Shown here: positions 19,187-31,164 of the stretch, piece after piece
How positions within the stretch are numbered: the first letter of the stretch is position 1
Layout of the letters: each line of letters begins with the position of its first letter
Origin: Cognatundibacterium squillarum
GTDB taxonomy: Bacteria > Pseudomonadota > Gammaproteobacteria > Burkholderiales > Burkholderiaceae_D
Direction: 5' to 3'
Assembly: GCF_014652435.1 (NCBI RefSeq)
Contig: NZ_BMYU01000006.1
Location: forward strand, 1 to 64,000
DNA length: 64,000 nucleotides
The notes under the pieces: model-generated
What the model saw: the letters and a program-made list of their open reading frames with translations, nothing else
Told to the model about the DNA's origin: nothing
Databases searched by the model: none
Program-made: the position numbers and the translations under genes

Positions 19187-19427
19187 GGTCAGCCCCGGAT
19201 ACAGAGTCAAAGCTTTACGCAGAGGATGTTCCCGTCATCAGTGCATGCGTAATATGAACCGGTTGCGGTTCTTTCTGCTGGGGTGCGGTGATTTTGCGTG
19301 TAGCGAACGTGTCAGGCTTGATTGCCGTACAGGTGGCGTGCCATCCTTCGGCGGGCAAGTCTTCACAACAAGTACTGCGGTCTGAAACGGAGCGTCAGAA
19401 AGAACCGGGACAGGAACACCGGTAAAA

Positions 19428-19458
19428 GAAAGCGGATACCGTGTTTCCGGTATCCGCT
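19428..19458 (-). terminator. Terminator of the YdcH-like gene
   Basis: A 10-bp stem AGCGGATACC / GGTATCCGCT is followed on the - strand by TTCTTTT. Confidence 0.75.
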
Positions 19459-19469
19459 GGCCTGAAGTA

Positions 19470-19718
19470 TCAGGCTTTTCCTGCAGTTTGCAGAATATGG
19501 AACAGCTGATCTTTCAGGCTGATACGGACTTTTTTCAGGTTTTCCAGATCCGCATCACCAAGGTGCTCAACGCCTGTTTCTGCGCGGACGATGGCTTTGT
19601 CAGTATCGTCATATTCACCGAACAGTTTGGCGAAGTGCGCGTTATTCATTTTCAGATGATGAATCGCATCTTTGTGCTCAGGGAATTCAGTTGCCAGGGG
19701 ATGATGTTCAACTTGCAT
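19470..19718 (-). CDS. YdcH-like small protein (DUF465)
   Basis: An 82-residue cytosolic protein of the YdcH/DUF465 family. The typical pattern EFPEHKDAIHHLKMNNAHFAK (about 11-31) is followed by a second helix rich in charged residues and LKDQLFHIL, giving a helical hairpin. Function in the family is not established. AGGAG precedes the ATG. It has its own terminator and a candidate FNR/Anr-dependent promoter about 110-160 nt upstream, which suggests induction at low oxygen. Confidence 0.88.
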   Translation of the reverse strand: MQVEHHPLATEFPEHKDAIHHLKMNNAHFAKLFGEYDDTDKAIVRAETGVEHLGDADLENLKKVRISLKDQLFHILQTAGKA

Positions 19719-19837
19719 AACGACTCCTATAAAATCAGTCAGGATTGCCAGGTGAAAAAAAGCGGAAACGCGGCGACGTGAATGACGTCCGTAACACGTT
19801 TCTCATTTTTTTCAGTTAAGAAAACTTTGTTACATTC

Positions 19838-19878
19838 ATCGTATTCCTATAGGCGTAATTCATAATGATGTATATCAA
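19838..19878 (-). promoter_or_regulatory. Candidate FNR/Anr-activated promoter of the YdcH-like gene
   Basis: The site ATGATGTATATCAA (19865-19878; read on the - strand TTGATATACATCAT) matches TTGAT-N4-ATCAA in nine of ten defined bases. A -10-like TACGAT lies at 19843-19838 on the - strand. This puts the site centre near -41 from the expected start, the class II activator position. The rest of the 346-bp spacer 19719-20064 holds only the DUF2147 terminator. Confidence 0.6.
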
Positions 19879-19990
19879 GTCAGATGAATTCGGGGTGCTG
19901 ATTTTGTCTGACAATCCGCTGCTTCCGACGTGGTGATGGCTGCAACTGGTATGCTTGCTCCGGCTTATGGCCTGTGCTTGCAAAGCAAAT

Positions 19991-20017
19991 AAAAAAGGGA
20001 GCATTTGCTCCCTTTGT
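19991..20017 (-). terminator. Terminator of DUF2147 gene
   Basis: A stem AAAGGGAGCA / TGCTCCCTTT; on the - strand it is followed by TTTTTATTT. Confidence 0.88.
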
Positions 20018-20064
20018 TTTCATCGCTGATGGCGATCCGGTGCTAATGATCCGGTGCAGCCAGA

Positions 20065-20508
20065 TTACTGCTCACGTACCCAGGTCTGTGAACGACCGAG
20101 GAAAGGCGTGCCGATGTAGCCGCGTACATTCAGTTTTTTATTGTTATCCACCACGGTCAGTTTGCTGCTGTATGTTTTGCCATTGGCAGGGTCAATAATT
20201 TTGCCGCCATTGTATTCATCACCGTCTTTTTTCAGACCAAACAGAATGGTCATGCCGATGATAGGCTGGTCTTTGTTCGCACCGTCACATTCGGTGCATT
20301 TCGGATTCTGGTCCGCGCCGGGTTCAAGGAAGAGTTTTTCGATTTTGCCTTTGTATTCGCCACCGGTTTCGGTGATGCGGATCAGGGCTTTTGGCTTACC
20401 GGTTTTGTCGTCAATGTTTTTCCACAGACCTACCGGCGTATCGTCTGCATGAGCGAAGGGAGCGATCAGAACAGTGCTCAGGATGGCGAGCAGGGTAAAG
20501 CGTTTCAT
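20065..20508 (-). CDS. Secreted DUF2147 protein
   Basis: A 147-residue exported protein of the DUF2147 family. A signal peptide (MKRFTLLAILSTVLIAPFAHA) precedes the conserved start PVGLWKNIDDKTGKPKALI. The rest is predicted as beta-rich with GKIEKLF, a CTEC pair (one possible disulfide) and the family end GRSQTWVR. Such proteins are thought to be periplasmic or outer-membrane associated; the function is unknown. AGGAGA precedes the ATG. It has its own terminator and lies after valS, separated by a strong hairpin. Confidence 0.88.
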   Translation of the reverse strand: MKRFTLLAILSTVLIAPFAHADDTPVGLWKNIDDKTGKPKALIRITETGGEYKGKIEKLFLEPGADQNPKCTECDGANKDQPIIGMTILFGLKKDGDEYNGGKIIDPANGKTYSSKLTVVDNNKKLNVRGYIGTPFLGRSQTWVREQ

Positions 20509-20546
20509 TGTTGTCTCCTGTCAAAAAAGCAGCTTTATTTGACAGG

Positions 20547-20586
20547 ATTGTACGTGGTGAATTTGCTCACCACGTACAATTTTTTA
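20547..20586 (+). terminator. Perfect 14-bp hairpin with T run opposite to its neighbours
   Basis: Arms ATTGTACGTGGTGA and TCACCACGTACAAT, 6-nt loop, then TTTTTT on the + strand. Both flanking genes run on the - strand, where the hairpin lacks a T run. It may still end valS transcripts weakly, or stop antisense transcription entering valS. Confidence 0.6.
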
Positions 20587-20610
20587 GAGCTCAGGCTTTA
20601 ACTGTGCGGT

Positions 20611-23496
20611 TCATGCTGCAGGCAGGCGGGAGAACTGCTCACGCAGTTTATCCAGCGTCGCGGAGAATGCGCTCAGACGCGCTTTTTCCTGCTCCACCAC
20701 AGCCGCCGGTGCACGGGCTACAAAACTTTCATTGCCCAGTTTGGCCTGTGCTTTACCGATTTCGCCTTCCAGACGGGCAATCTCTTTGCTCAGACGTTCA
20801 CGTTCTGCAGCAACATCGATTTCCACTTTCAGCATCAGACGCGAAGTACCGACCACGGATACCGGTGCCGGTGACTCCGGCAGCGCATCGACGACCTGTA
20901 CTTCAGACAGTTTTGCCAGTGCCTGCAGATACGGTGCAAATGACAGCAGACGGGCTTTATCTTCTGCATTCGCCGCTTCCAGCAGCAGCGGTACGCGCTG
21001 AGCAGGAGAAATCTGCATTTCACCACGCAGGTTACGGCAGGCATCGGTCATCGCTTTCAGTGCTGCCATCCAGCTTTCGGCTTCTTCACTGATGTTTTCA
21101 GCGACTGGCAGCGGGAATGGCTGCAGCATGATGGTGTCGCCATCCGCTTTCAGAGTTTTGCCTGCCAGCGGTGCTACGGTTTGCCACAGTTGTTCCGTGA
21201 TGAAAGGAATCACCGGATGCGCCAGACGCAGCACGACTTCCAGTACGCGCAACAGGGTGCGGCGGGTAGCACGTTGCTGTGTTTCGCTGCCGGTCTGAAT
21301 CTGCACTTTGGCGACTTCCAGATACCAGTCACAGTATTCATCCCAGACAAATTTGTAGATCGCTGAAGCGATATTGTCGAAACGGTAGTCGGCGAAACCT
21401 TTTTCCACTTCCATTTCGGCGCGTTGCAGCGTGGAAATGATCCAGCGGTCAGCATCGGAATAAGACAGGTCAGCATCGGTGACGTCTGCACCGAAACCGC
21501 AGTCTTTGCCTTCAGTATTCATCAGCACGAAACGGGTGGCGTTCCACAGCTTATTGCAGAAGTTGCGATAGCCTTCGCAGCGACCCAGATCGAAGTTGAT
21601 ATTGCGGCCCAGCGACGCGTAGCTGGCCATGGTGAAGCGCAGCGCATCGGTACCATAGGCCGGAATGCCGTCCGGGAATTCTTTGCGGGTGGCTTTGTCG
21701 ATGCTGGCAGCCTGTTTCGGATTCATCAGGCCAACGGTACGTTTGCCCACCAGATCTTCCAGCTGAATGCCGTCGATCAGATCAATCGGATCTAAAGTAT
21801 TACCTTTAGATTTAGACATTTTCTGACCCTGCGAATCACGCACCAGTCCGTGTACATACACGGTTTTGAACGGTACCTGACCGGTGAAATGCAGGGTCAT
21901 CATGACCATACGTGCCACCCAGAAGAAAATGATGTCAAAGCCGGTCACCAGTACCGATGATGGCAGGAAGTGACGCATGTCCGGTGTCTGTTCCGGCCAG
22001 CCCAGTGTGGAGAAAGGAACCAGTGCGGACGAAAACCAGGTATCCAGTACGTCGTCGTCACGCTTCAGATTGCCCTGGTAACCGGCTGCATCGGCTTTAG
22101 CGCGTGCTTCGCCTTCATTGCGCGCAACGAAGACTTCGCCGTTATCACCGTACCATGCCGGAATCTGATGTCCCCACCACAGCTGACGGGAAATACACCA
22201 GTCCTGAATATTGTTCAGCCACTGGTTATAAGTATTGGTCCAGTTTTCCGGTACGAATTTGATCTCGCCGTTATTCACTTTTTCGAGTGCGACTTCGGCA
22301 ATGGATTTACCCGGGAAGAATGTGCCTTCCGGTGCCGGTTTGCTCATTGCCATAAACCACTGGTCGGTCAGCATCGGTTCAATCACAACACCGGTACGGT
22401 CGCCGCGCGGCACCATCAGTTTGTGTGGTTTGACTTCTGCCAGCAAGCCTTGTGCATCCAGATCAGCAATCATGCGCTTACGGGCTTCGAAGCGATTCAT
22501 ACCGCGATAAGTTTCCGGCGCGTTGTCACTGATTTTCGCGTCCAGCGTCAGGATGGAAATCATTTCCAGCTGATGACGCTGACCCACAGCGTAATCATTG
22601 AAATCATGTGCCGGTGTGATTTTCACGCAGCCGGTACCGAAGGCTTTATCCACATAGGTGTCAGCAATGACAGGGATTTCGCGGCCGGTCAGCGGCAGTT
22701 TCAGCAGTTTGCCGACCAGTGCGCTGTAACGGGTATCGGTAGGATCGACTGCGACAGCAACGTCACCCAGCAGCGTTTCCGGACGGGTGGTTGCGACTAC
22801 GATGTAATTGCGATCTTCCCATTCGGTCGCGTTACCGGCTTCATCAAATGCGACCGGGAACTGGTAGCTGCTGCCATCCGCAAACGGATAGCGGATATGC
22901 CACATGGAACCATCTTCTTCTTCCGACACTACTTCCAGATCGGATACGGCTGTGCCCAGTACCGGGTCCCAGTTAACCAGACGTTTGCCGCGGTAAATCA
23001 GACCTTGTTCCACCAGACGGACGAATACTTCGGTAACGGATTTGGAGCGCTCTGCATCCATGGTGAAGTATTCACGGTCCCAATCTGCAGAAGCACCAAT
23101 ACGGCGCATCTGGCCGGTAATGGTGGAGCCGGATTTTTCTTTCCATTCCCAGACTTTTTCCAGGAATTTTTCACGGCCCAGATCGTGACGTGAAATCTTT
23201 TGTGCATCCAGCTGACGCTCTACCACGATTTGGGTTGCGATACCGGCATGGTCAGTGCCCGGAATCCACGCGGTGTTATGGCCGCGCATACGGTAGTAGC
23301 GGGTCAGGCCATCCATGATGGTCTGATTGAATGCGTGACCCATGTGCAGCGTACCGGTCACATTCGGTGGTGGCAGCTGAATTGCAAATGAAGGCTTCGC
23401 ATCATCCATGGTTGCGGCAAAGTAGCCGCGGCTTTCCCATTCGGCACGCCAGTGCTTTTCGATATCGGCAGGTTCAAAAGATTTCGCTAATTCCAT
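20611..23496 (-). CDS. valS: Valine-tRNA ligase
   Basis: A 961-residue class I aminoacyl-tRNA synthetase that charges tRNA-Val; full length for the bacterial enzyme. The HIGH-type motif appears as [14 protein letters not shown] (about 44-57), the KMSKS motif as [14 protein letters not shown] (about 560), with the editing domain between. The C-terminal coiled-coil arm (about 890-955, rich in Glu/Lys/Arg) is present. No clear Shine-Dalgarno precedes the ATG. It is divergent from the TPR-GGDEF gene and read toward DUF2147. Confidence 0.95.
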   Translation of the reverse strand: MELAKSFEPADIEKHWRAEWESRGYFAATMDDAKPSFAIQLPPPNVTGTLHMGHAFNQTIMDGLTRYYRMRGHNTAWIPGTDHAGIATQIVVERQLDAQKISRHDLGREKFLEKVWEWKEKSGSTITGQMRRIGASADWDREYFTMDAERSKSVTEVFVRLVEQGLIYRGKRLVNWDPVLGTAVSDLEVVSEEEDGSMWHIRYPFADGSSYQFPVAFDEAGNATEWEDRNYIVVATTRPETLLGDVAVAVDPTDTRYSALVGKLLKLPLTGREIPVIADTYVDKAFGTGCVKITPAHDFNDYAVGQRHQLEMISILTLDAKISDNAPETYRGMNRFEARKRMIADLDAQGLLAEVKPHKLMVPRGDRTGVVIEPMLTDQWFMAMSKPAPEGTFFPGKSIAEVALEKVNNGEIKFVPENWTNTYNQWLNNIQDWCISRQLWWGHQIPAWYGDNGEVFVARNEGEARAKADAAGYQGNLKRDDDVLDTWFSSALVPFSTLGWPEQTPDMRHFLPSSVLVTGFDIIFFWVARMVMMTLHFTGQVPFKTVYVHGLVRDSQGQKMSKSKGNTLDPIDLIDGIQLEDLVGKRTVGLMNPKQAASIDKATRKEFPDGIPAYGTDALRFTMASYASLGRNINFDLGRCEGYRNFCNKLWNATRFVLMNTEGKDCGFGADVTDADLSYSDADRWIISTLQRAEMEVEKGFADYRFDNIASAIYKFVWDEYCDWYLEVAKVQIQTGSETQQRATRRTLLRVLEVVLRLAHPVIPFITEQLWQTVAPLAGKTLKADGDTIMLQPFPLPVAENISEEAESWMAALKAMTDACRNLRGEMQISPAQRVPLLLEAANAEDKARLLSFAPYLQALAKLSEVQVVDALPESPAPVSVVGTSRLMLKVEIDVAAERERLSKEIARLEGEIGKAQAKLGNESFVARAPAAVVEQEKARLSAFSATLDKLREQFSRLPAA

Positions 23497-23838
23497 GATG
23501 ATCTGTTGTTGTATGCTAAACCGTTGATTATAAATGAGAGCATCGTCGCCTCAGTGCAAATTCCTGGGATCGCTGCAGAAAATTCTGCTATTTTTCGTGT
23601 CCCCGCTGCTGTTGGCATGCCGACAACTGAGAAATCTGTGCGGGATCTGAAATTTTGCAGAATATTGCAAATAAAATATCTTTATGCCTGTTGATTCTTA
23701 ACAACTGTTTTACGCTGGTTTGCAGAAATTAACGTATTGAATCTTCAGTTTTTTCAACAAAAAATGGTTTTTACGATTACAGTGGCAGCATATTCATATC
23801 GCATCGCCGGCGATATTGCATAAATTCAAAGATCTCTT
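23497..23838. other. 342-bp divergent spacer, valS / TPR-GGDEF
   Basis: AT-rich divergent promoter region. The only structure seen is a small hairpin GCAGAA/TTCTGC (23575-23588) followed by TATTTTT, which could act as a weak + strand terminator. No regulator site was recognised. Confidence 0.4.
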
Positions 23839-25929
23839 ATGTCTGTTCACTCTGCTTTTGTCCGTACCGTTTCCATTTGCATGCTGGCTGTCGCTGTGCA
23901 CTGGCCGGTAACAGCACATGCGGACGACACCAGAGAACTGACACGCATCATCGAGATCGTGACACTGGCTGATACGGATAATCAGACGGCTATCCAGCAA
24001 CTGGAGGCCTTGCGTTCTGCACAGAATGATAAGACCAGCAAGCGCGTTAAACTTGAAACGATCAGAGCACTGAGTGGCCTGTATTACGATGCCGGTAAAG
24101 TACAGGTCTCGGATGATATGTTGCGCGAATTGCAGCAGCTGGCCGCAGAAATAGGCGATGAGAATGCGCTGATGATTGCGGACATTATGCGCTCCGGCCA
24201 GATGATGGAAGCCGGGCAAAATGCACAGGCTTTGCAATTACTGAAGAATCTGGAAGGTAAATTGTCTGCCCGCGCTGAACCGGATGTACGGTTCAGGCTG
24301 AGCAGCGCGTTGGGTTTTGCCTATTATCAGACAGGTAATTTTGAGGCAGCACAACGCTATTACCTCGATGCACTGAAGAAAACGGATGATCTGGTTTTCC
24401 GCAGAATTCAGCGCCGAATTTATGCGCTGGATGCACTGGCCAAGTTGTATGCGAATATGCGTGACCCGGAGAAGGCGCTGACAACCATACGCGAAGCCCT
24501 GGAATTGTCACCGCTGGCCCGTGCGCCGAAAATCTATTCCTCATTATCTATGAGTGAAGGTTTCGCTTTGTCGCAACTGGGACGACATGATGAAGCCATG
24601 CAGGCGTATCAGCGTACCCTGAAAATGGCGCGTGAATACGCCATGCCGTTGGTCGAATTGCTGTGTCTGGCGAATATTGGTGATTATTATCTGACCAAAC
24701 AGGACTATAAGCTGGCGGAGCGTTATTCCAGAGATGCATTGCAAATGGCAGAATCACTGGGGGACAAGGCTTCCGCCGCAGTGGCCAGGGTGAATATCGG
24801 TCTGGCACTGGGTGGACAGGGCAAGGTGCAGCAAGGTGGTGAAATGATAGAAACCGTGCTGAAACCGATGATAGAGGCTGAGCAAATTGTCGATGCTGAA
24901 GCCATACTCGGTGAACTGGCCGGCATGTATGAGCGTAATGGCTGGTTTAAGGAAGCGCTGATTACCGTGCGTCAGCAGCAAAAATTAAGCGAGCAACTGT
25001 TTCGCTCTGATCGTGCCAAAGCCGTAGCAGCAATGCAGGAACAGTTTCAGGCGGAACAGCGTCAGAAAAAAATCGAATTACTGGCGCGCGAAAATGATCT
25101 GAAAGATGCCGAGCTGAATAATCGTCGGTTACAGCAAATTGTGATGGCACTGGGCGGGGTGATTGCGGTCATGGCCGGTTTTTTTGTGTATCTGCTGTAT
25201 CGCAGGGTGCAGCGTGTGAACCAGAAATTGGTGGAAGTGAACAGCCAGCTTGAGTTCCATGCGGTGCGGGATCCGCTGACCGGCTTGTTTAACCGTCGCT
25301 CCTTCGTGGATCTGATGAAGAAGCGTACTCAGCAGACTGAAACTGAACGACGCGAAGCGCGAATTGAATATCCGGACGGCCTGATTCTGATGGATATCGA
25401 TCACTTCAAGCAAATCAACGATATTCTCGGCCATGCCGCCGGTGACGCGGTACTGATCGAAGTGGCACGCCGCTTGCGCGAAACCGTGCGTGAATCCGAT
25501 ATGGTATTGCGCTGGGGTGGTGAAGAGTTCCTGATTTTCACACCGCATGCGGCACCGGATCAGATTGCCGTTCTGGTCGAGCGTGTGCTGAATGCGATTG
25601 GCGAAACCCAGATACAGGCGGGTGACCGAAAAATTCAGGTCACGGTGACGGCAGGCTTTATCTCCTTGCCGTTTGCCGGTCTGGATGAATCGGTATGCGG
25701 TTGGGAAAAAGCTTTGCAGATTGCTGATATGGCACTCTATCTTGGGAAAGCAAACGGTCGTAACCGCGCCTATGGTATCGCCGGTCTGAAAACCCGCTCG
25801 GAAGCCATGATACAAGTGCTGGAGCAGGATCTGGCTGCGGCGATAAAAACCGGTATGGTGGATATGGCGGAGGTACACGGACCAGCCCGTTTTGAAGCAA
25901 CCGGCTTCGCCCAGTTTGAACCACACTGA
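23839..25929 (+). CDS. TPR-containing diguanylate cyclase
   Basis: A 696-residue membrane protein likely to make cyclic di-GMP. A signal peptide or first helix (about 1-27) is followed by a long periplasmic helical region with TPR-like repeats (about 120-400, e.g. GFAYYQTGNFEAAQRYYLDA), a membrane helix at about 434-455, a short coiled linker, and a C-terminal GGDEF domain whose active site reads RWGGEEF (near 558-564). MDIDHFKQINDILGHAAGD is the substrate-binding block. No EAL domain. The TPR part probably senses a protein or peptide in the periplasm. It is a single gene, with a terminator hairpin that begins within its stop codon. Confidence 0.88.
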   Translation: MSVHSAFVRTVSICMLAVAVHWPVTAHADDTRELTRIIEIVTLADTDNQTAIQQLEALRSAQNDKTSKRVKLETIRALSGLYYDAGKVQVSDDMLRELQQLAAEIGDENALMIADIMRSGQMMEAGQNAQALQLLKNLEGKLSARAEPDVRFRLSSALGFAYYQTGNFEAAQRYYLDALKKTDDLVFRRIQRRIYALDALAKLYANMRDPEKALTTIREALELSPLARAPKIYSSLSMSEGFALSQLGRHDEAMQAYQRTLKMAREYAMPLVELLCLANIGDYYLTKQDYKLAERYSRDALQMAESLGDKASAAVARVNIGLALGGQGKVQQGGEMIETVLKPMIEAEQIVDAEAILGELAGMYERNGWFKEALITVRQQQKLSEQLFRSDRAKAVAAMQEQFQAEQRQKKIELLARENDLKDAELNNRRLQQIVMALGGVIAVMAGFFVYLLYRRVQRVNQKLVEVNSQLEFHAVRDPLTGLFNRRSFVDLMKKRTQQTETERREARIEYPDGLILMDIDHFKQINDILGHAAGDAVLIEVARRLRETVRESDMVLRWGGEEFLIFTPHAAPDQIAVLVERVLNAIGETQIQAGDRKIQVTVTAGFISLPFAGLDESVCGWEKALQIADMALYLGKANGRNRAYGIAGLKTRSEAMIQVLEQDLAAAIKTGMVDMAEVHGPARFEATGFAQFEPH

Positions 25930-25953
25930 TGCTGCATGGCAGCATCGTTTATT
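25928..25953 (+). terminator. Terminator overlapping stop codon of the TPR-GGDEF gene
   Basis: A stem GATGCTGC / GCAGCATC with a 3-nt loop followed by GTTTATT. The left arm contains part of the TGA stop. Confidence 0.65.
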
Positions 25954-26020
25954 CCGGCTAATCACGCATGAATTGCACATGAATTGTGCATAAGTCTGAC
26001 TCTGTTCTGAAAATTCCCGT

Positions 26021-28328
<2,308 letters not shown>

Positions 28329-28394
28329 TCACTGACACTGCGGGCGGGTATTTGCCTGCCCGCAGTATGCAGACCAATGATAAGGAACAGATGA

Positions 28395-29186
28395 ATGAAT
28401 ACTCAGGCAGACACCGGCTTAACGATTGCCGGCAAAACCTATCAGTCCCGCCTGCTGGTGGGCAGTGGTAAATATAAAGATCTGGAGCAAACCCGCGAAG
28501 CAACCGAAGCCAGCGGTGCAGACATCATCACAGTAGCGATCCGCCGTGTGAATATCGGTCAGGACCCGAATGCACCGAGCCTGCTGGATGTGGTGCCGCC
28601 AAGCCGTTACACCATCCTGCCGAATTCTGCCGGTTGCTATAACGCAAAAGACGCGATTTACACGCTGCAGCTCGGACGTGAATTACTCGGTGGTCACAAG
28701 CTATGCAAACTGGAAGTGCTGGGAGATGAGAAAACCCTGTTTCCGAATATGCCGGAAACCCTGAAAGCAGCTGAAGTACTGGTGAAAGACGGTTTCGATG
28801 TGATGGTGTATTGCAGCGATGATCCGATTCAGGCACGTATGCTGGAAGACATCGGTTGCGTGGCGGTCATGCCACTGGCATCGCTGATCGGTTCCGGCAT
28901 GGGTATTTTAAATCCGTGGAATCTGTCGCTGATTATCGAGCAGTCCAAAGTACCGGTGCTGGTGGATGCCGGTGTCGGTACTGCATCGGATGCTGCGATT
29001 GCGATGGAACTGGGTTGCGACGGCGTGCTGATGAATACCGCGATTGCCGGCGCCAAAGATCCGGTGCGCATGGCGCGTGCGATGAAGCTGGCGGTGGAAA
29101 GTGGCCGCGAAGCTTTCCTCGCCGGTCGTATGCCGCGTAAATTCGCTGCATCGCCATCGTCACCGATGGCAGGCCGCGTGGTCTGA
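28395..29186 (+). CDS. thiG: Thiazole synthase ThiG
   Basis: A 263-residue TIM-barrel enzyme that builds thiazole phosphate from deoxyxylulose phosphate, ThiS thiocarboxylate and dehydroglycine. Characteristic stretches are [33 protein letters not shown] (containing a Lys likely to form the imine) and [15 protein letters not shown]. The stop TGA overlaps the thiD ATG by one base. Dehydroglycine must come from ThiO or ThiH, neither of which is encoded here. Confidence 0.94.
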   Translation: MNTQADTGLTIAGKTYQSRLLVGSGKYKDLEQTREATEASGADIITVAIRRVNIGQDPNAPSLLDVVPPSRYTILPNSAGCYNAKDAIYTLQLGRELLGGHKLCKLEVLGDEKTLFPNMPETLKAAEVLVKDGFDVMVYCSDDPIQARMLEDIGCVAVMPLASLIGSGMGILNPWNLSLIIEQSKVPVLVDAGVGTASDAAIAMELGCDGVLMNTAIAGAKDPVRMARAMKLAVESGREAFLAGRMPRKFAASPSSPMAGRVV

Positions 29187-29980
29187 TGCACGGCAGCGAT
29201 AAGCCGCTGGTGCTGGTGCTGGCCGGGCATGATCCCGGCGGCGGTGCCGGCATCATGGCGGATGCGGAAGCGATTGCGGCGCAGGGCGCACATGCACTGA
29301 CTGTGATTACGGCACTGACCGTGCAGGATCATAACCGTGTGTATGCGGTGCATCCGGTGTCGCCGGAGATCGTTGTGCATCAGCTGGATGTGTTCAGCCG
29401 CTGCTATCGTTTTGCGGCGATCAAAATCGGGATTGTCGGCAGTGCAGCGATGGCGACGCTGCTGGCGCAGCGGATTGCCCAGTTACGCACACAGCAACCG
29501 GATTTGCCGGTGGTGCTGGATACCGTGCTCGGCAGCGGGCACGGCGACAGACTGGGTGTGGATGATGCGGTGCAATCGCTGCAGCCTTTGCTGCAACAGG
29601 CAACGCTGCTGACACCGAATCTGCCGGAGCTTGCAAGACTGAGTGCGATGCCGCAGGCAGACTGGCGTACGCAGCTGGCGGCGTGGATGCCATCGCAGTC
29701 TGCGGACGTGCTGGTGAAAGGCGGACACAGCGATGAGCAAGCTGTACGCAATGTCTGGTTCCGTCAGCCGGATTGTCATGCGCAGCAGGAATGGCAGTGG
29801 CCGCGTTTGTCCGGTGAATTTCATGGCAGTGGCTGTACGCTGGCGGCGGCGATTGCCGGACAGCTGGCAGGCGGCGCAGCCATGTCGGAAGCGCTGGCCC
29901 GTGCGCAAGCCTACACGCAGCGCACACTGGAACGGGCATTTGCCGTCGGTGCCGGACAGAAAATTCCGGCCAGATCTTAA
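29186..29980 (+). CDS. thiD: Hydroxymethylpyrimidine (phosphate) kinase ThiD
   Basis: A 264-residue ribokinase-fold kinase that phosphorylates HMP and HMP-phosphate. The opening VLVLAGHDPGGGAGIMAD and the C-terminal anion-hole motif SGEFHGSGCTLAAAI are typical. The start shares a base with the thiG stop (TGATG), a tight coupling. Its place is where many related operons have thiO or thiE. Higher local GC (Ala-rich) than thiC but no sign of transfer. Confidence 0.92.
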   Translation: MHGSDKPLVLVLAGHDPGGGAGIMADAEAIAAQGAHALTVITALTVQDHNRVYAVHPVSPEIVVHQLDVFSRCYRFAAIKIGIVGSAAMATLLAQRIAQLRTQQPDLPVVLDTVLGSGHGDRLGVDDAVQSLQPLLQQATLLTPNLPELARLSAMPQADWRTQLAAWMPSQSADVLVKGGHSDEQAVRNVWFRQPDCHAQQEWQWPRLSGEFHGSGCTLAAAIAGQLAGGAAMSEALARAQAYTQRTLERAFAVGAGQKIPARS

Positions 29981-29995
29981 GTGGATAATTGAATT

Positions 29996-30619
29996 ATGGA
30001 ACAACAACATCAAACCCTGCGTGGTTTGTATATCGTGACACCGGACTGGGACGATACCGCCCGCTTGCTGGCAGTGACTGAACAAGCACTGCTTGGCGGC
30101 GCAGCGATCGTGCAGTACCGGCATAAAACTGCGCAACCGGTGCAGCGTATGGAGCAGGCAGCGGCATTGCTTAGCCTGTGCCGTCAGTATCAGAAACCGC
30201 TGATCATCAATGATCATCTGGATTTGTGTCAGGCGCTGGATGCCGACGGTTTGCATGTCGGCGGTACGGATATTGATGTCGCTGCGGCGCGGGCTGCGCT
30301 TGGTGAGCACAAAATTGTCGGCGCATCCTGCTACGGTGATGTGCAGCGCGCAAAAGATGCCGCTGCTGCCGGTGCCAGTTACATTGCCTTCGGTGGTTTT
30401 TATCCGTCGCGTATCAAAAAATACGATTTCCGCACGGAGTACGATATCGTCAGCGAGGCAGCCGGCATCGGTTTGCCGCGCGTGGTGATTGGCGGGATGA
30501 CGCTGGAAAATTGCAAGCCGCTGGTACAGCGCGGCAGTGAAATGGTGGCAGTGATCAGCAGTGTGTATTTTGAGGAAGATCCGCAAGCGGCAGCACGCGC
30601 ATTTGCGGCATTGTTCTGA
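29996..30619 (+). CDS. thiE: Thiamine-phosphate synthase ThiE
   Basis: A 207-residue TIM-barrel enzyme that joins HMP-diphosphate and thiazole phosphate to give thiamine phosphate. Motifs RGLYIVTPD (9-17), AIVQYRHK (about 37-44), LIINDHLDLCQ and the phosphate loop VVIGGMTLENC are clear. It closes the operon 15 nt after thiD and is followed by a strong terminator. Confidence 0.94.
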   Translation: MEQQHQTLRGLYIVTPDWDDTARLLAVTEQALLGGAAIVQYRHKTAQPVQRMEQAAALLSLCRQYQKPLIINDHLDLCQALDADGLHVGGTDIDVAAARAALGEHKIVGASCYGDVQRAKDAAAAGASYIAFGGFYPSRIKKYDFRTEYDIVSEAAGIGLPRVVIGGMTLENCKPLVQRGSEMVAVISSVYFEEDPQAAARAFAALF

Positions 30620-30658
30620 CGATTTCAGACTTGCGCTGACGGCCTTATTTCTGCCAGC

Positions 30659-30698
30659 AAAAAGCACGGTTCACCGCGCGGTGTTCCGTGCTTTTTTA
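30659..30698 (+). terminator. Terminator of the thi operon
   Basis: A stem AAAAGCACGG / CCGTGCTTTTTT with an inner CACCGCGCGGTG helix and T run. Confidence 0.92.
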
Positions 30699-30745
30699 TT
30701 CTGATCAGCTGCGTTCGCTGACGCCTGCTTTGGCAGCGCAGCTTA

Positions 30746-31018
30746 CTAGAACTCATTTCATAAATAGCCACGAGTGCGAACGCGAGATGCCGGGATGCAG
30801 TGCGCGGCGTCGTTGCGCAGCACAGGCTGGTGCCTGTGCAAGCGACGCAACAAAGCAATGCGCCCGGCACCTCCGTTCCCGGAGGGTTTGCCTCATAGCG
30901 CACGCTGGACAGCGTTGGACGCGTTGTGAATAGCACCGCTATTCACTGCCTTGTCCGCCTTGCCAGCCCGCGCTATGAGACAAACGCATCTCGCGGGTAT
31001 TGATGAAATGAGTTCTAG
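30746..31018. mobile_element. 273-bp MITE-like element with terminal inverted repeats
   Basis: The ends are a perfect 16-bp inverted repeat, CTAGAACTCATTTCAT (30746-30761) and its complement (31003-31018); with mismatches the similarity extends to about 32 bp. The interior has no credible gene. It looks like a non-autonomous element mobilised by a transposase elsewhere. The outer CTAG may be target duplication or part of the repeat. The IS family cannot be fixed from here; the ends recall IS5-type elements. Confidence 0.75.
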
Positions 31019-31050
31019 CGACCCTGTGGCGCGCTGCGAGGGCTGAAAAT

Positions 31051-31139
31051 GCCTGAAATGCGGCTTTCAGCACAGCGATCCGGCGGTCGTCGGCAGAAAG
31101 TCCGGGTCTCAGAAAAGTGCAGATGACGATATTTGCACA
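31051..31139 (+). repeat. Dispersed intergenic repeat, copy 4
   Basis: One of the best-preserved copies: AAATGCGGCTTTCAGCACAG, then GGCAGAAAGTCCGG, then GATGACGATATTTGCACA. It lies 33 bp after the MITE-like element in the convergent thiE / ClpP-like spacer (30620-31164), which these elements and the thi terminator largely fill. Confidence 0.85.
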
Positions 31140-31164
31140 ATCCTAAGCGCTGAAGACGCGCTGA

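Noticed and set aside
30625-30936. Open frame inside the MITE-like element
   Set aside because: It crosses one end of the element and the thi terminator, with no transposase motif.
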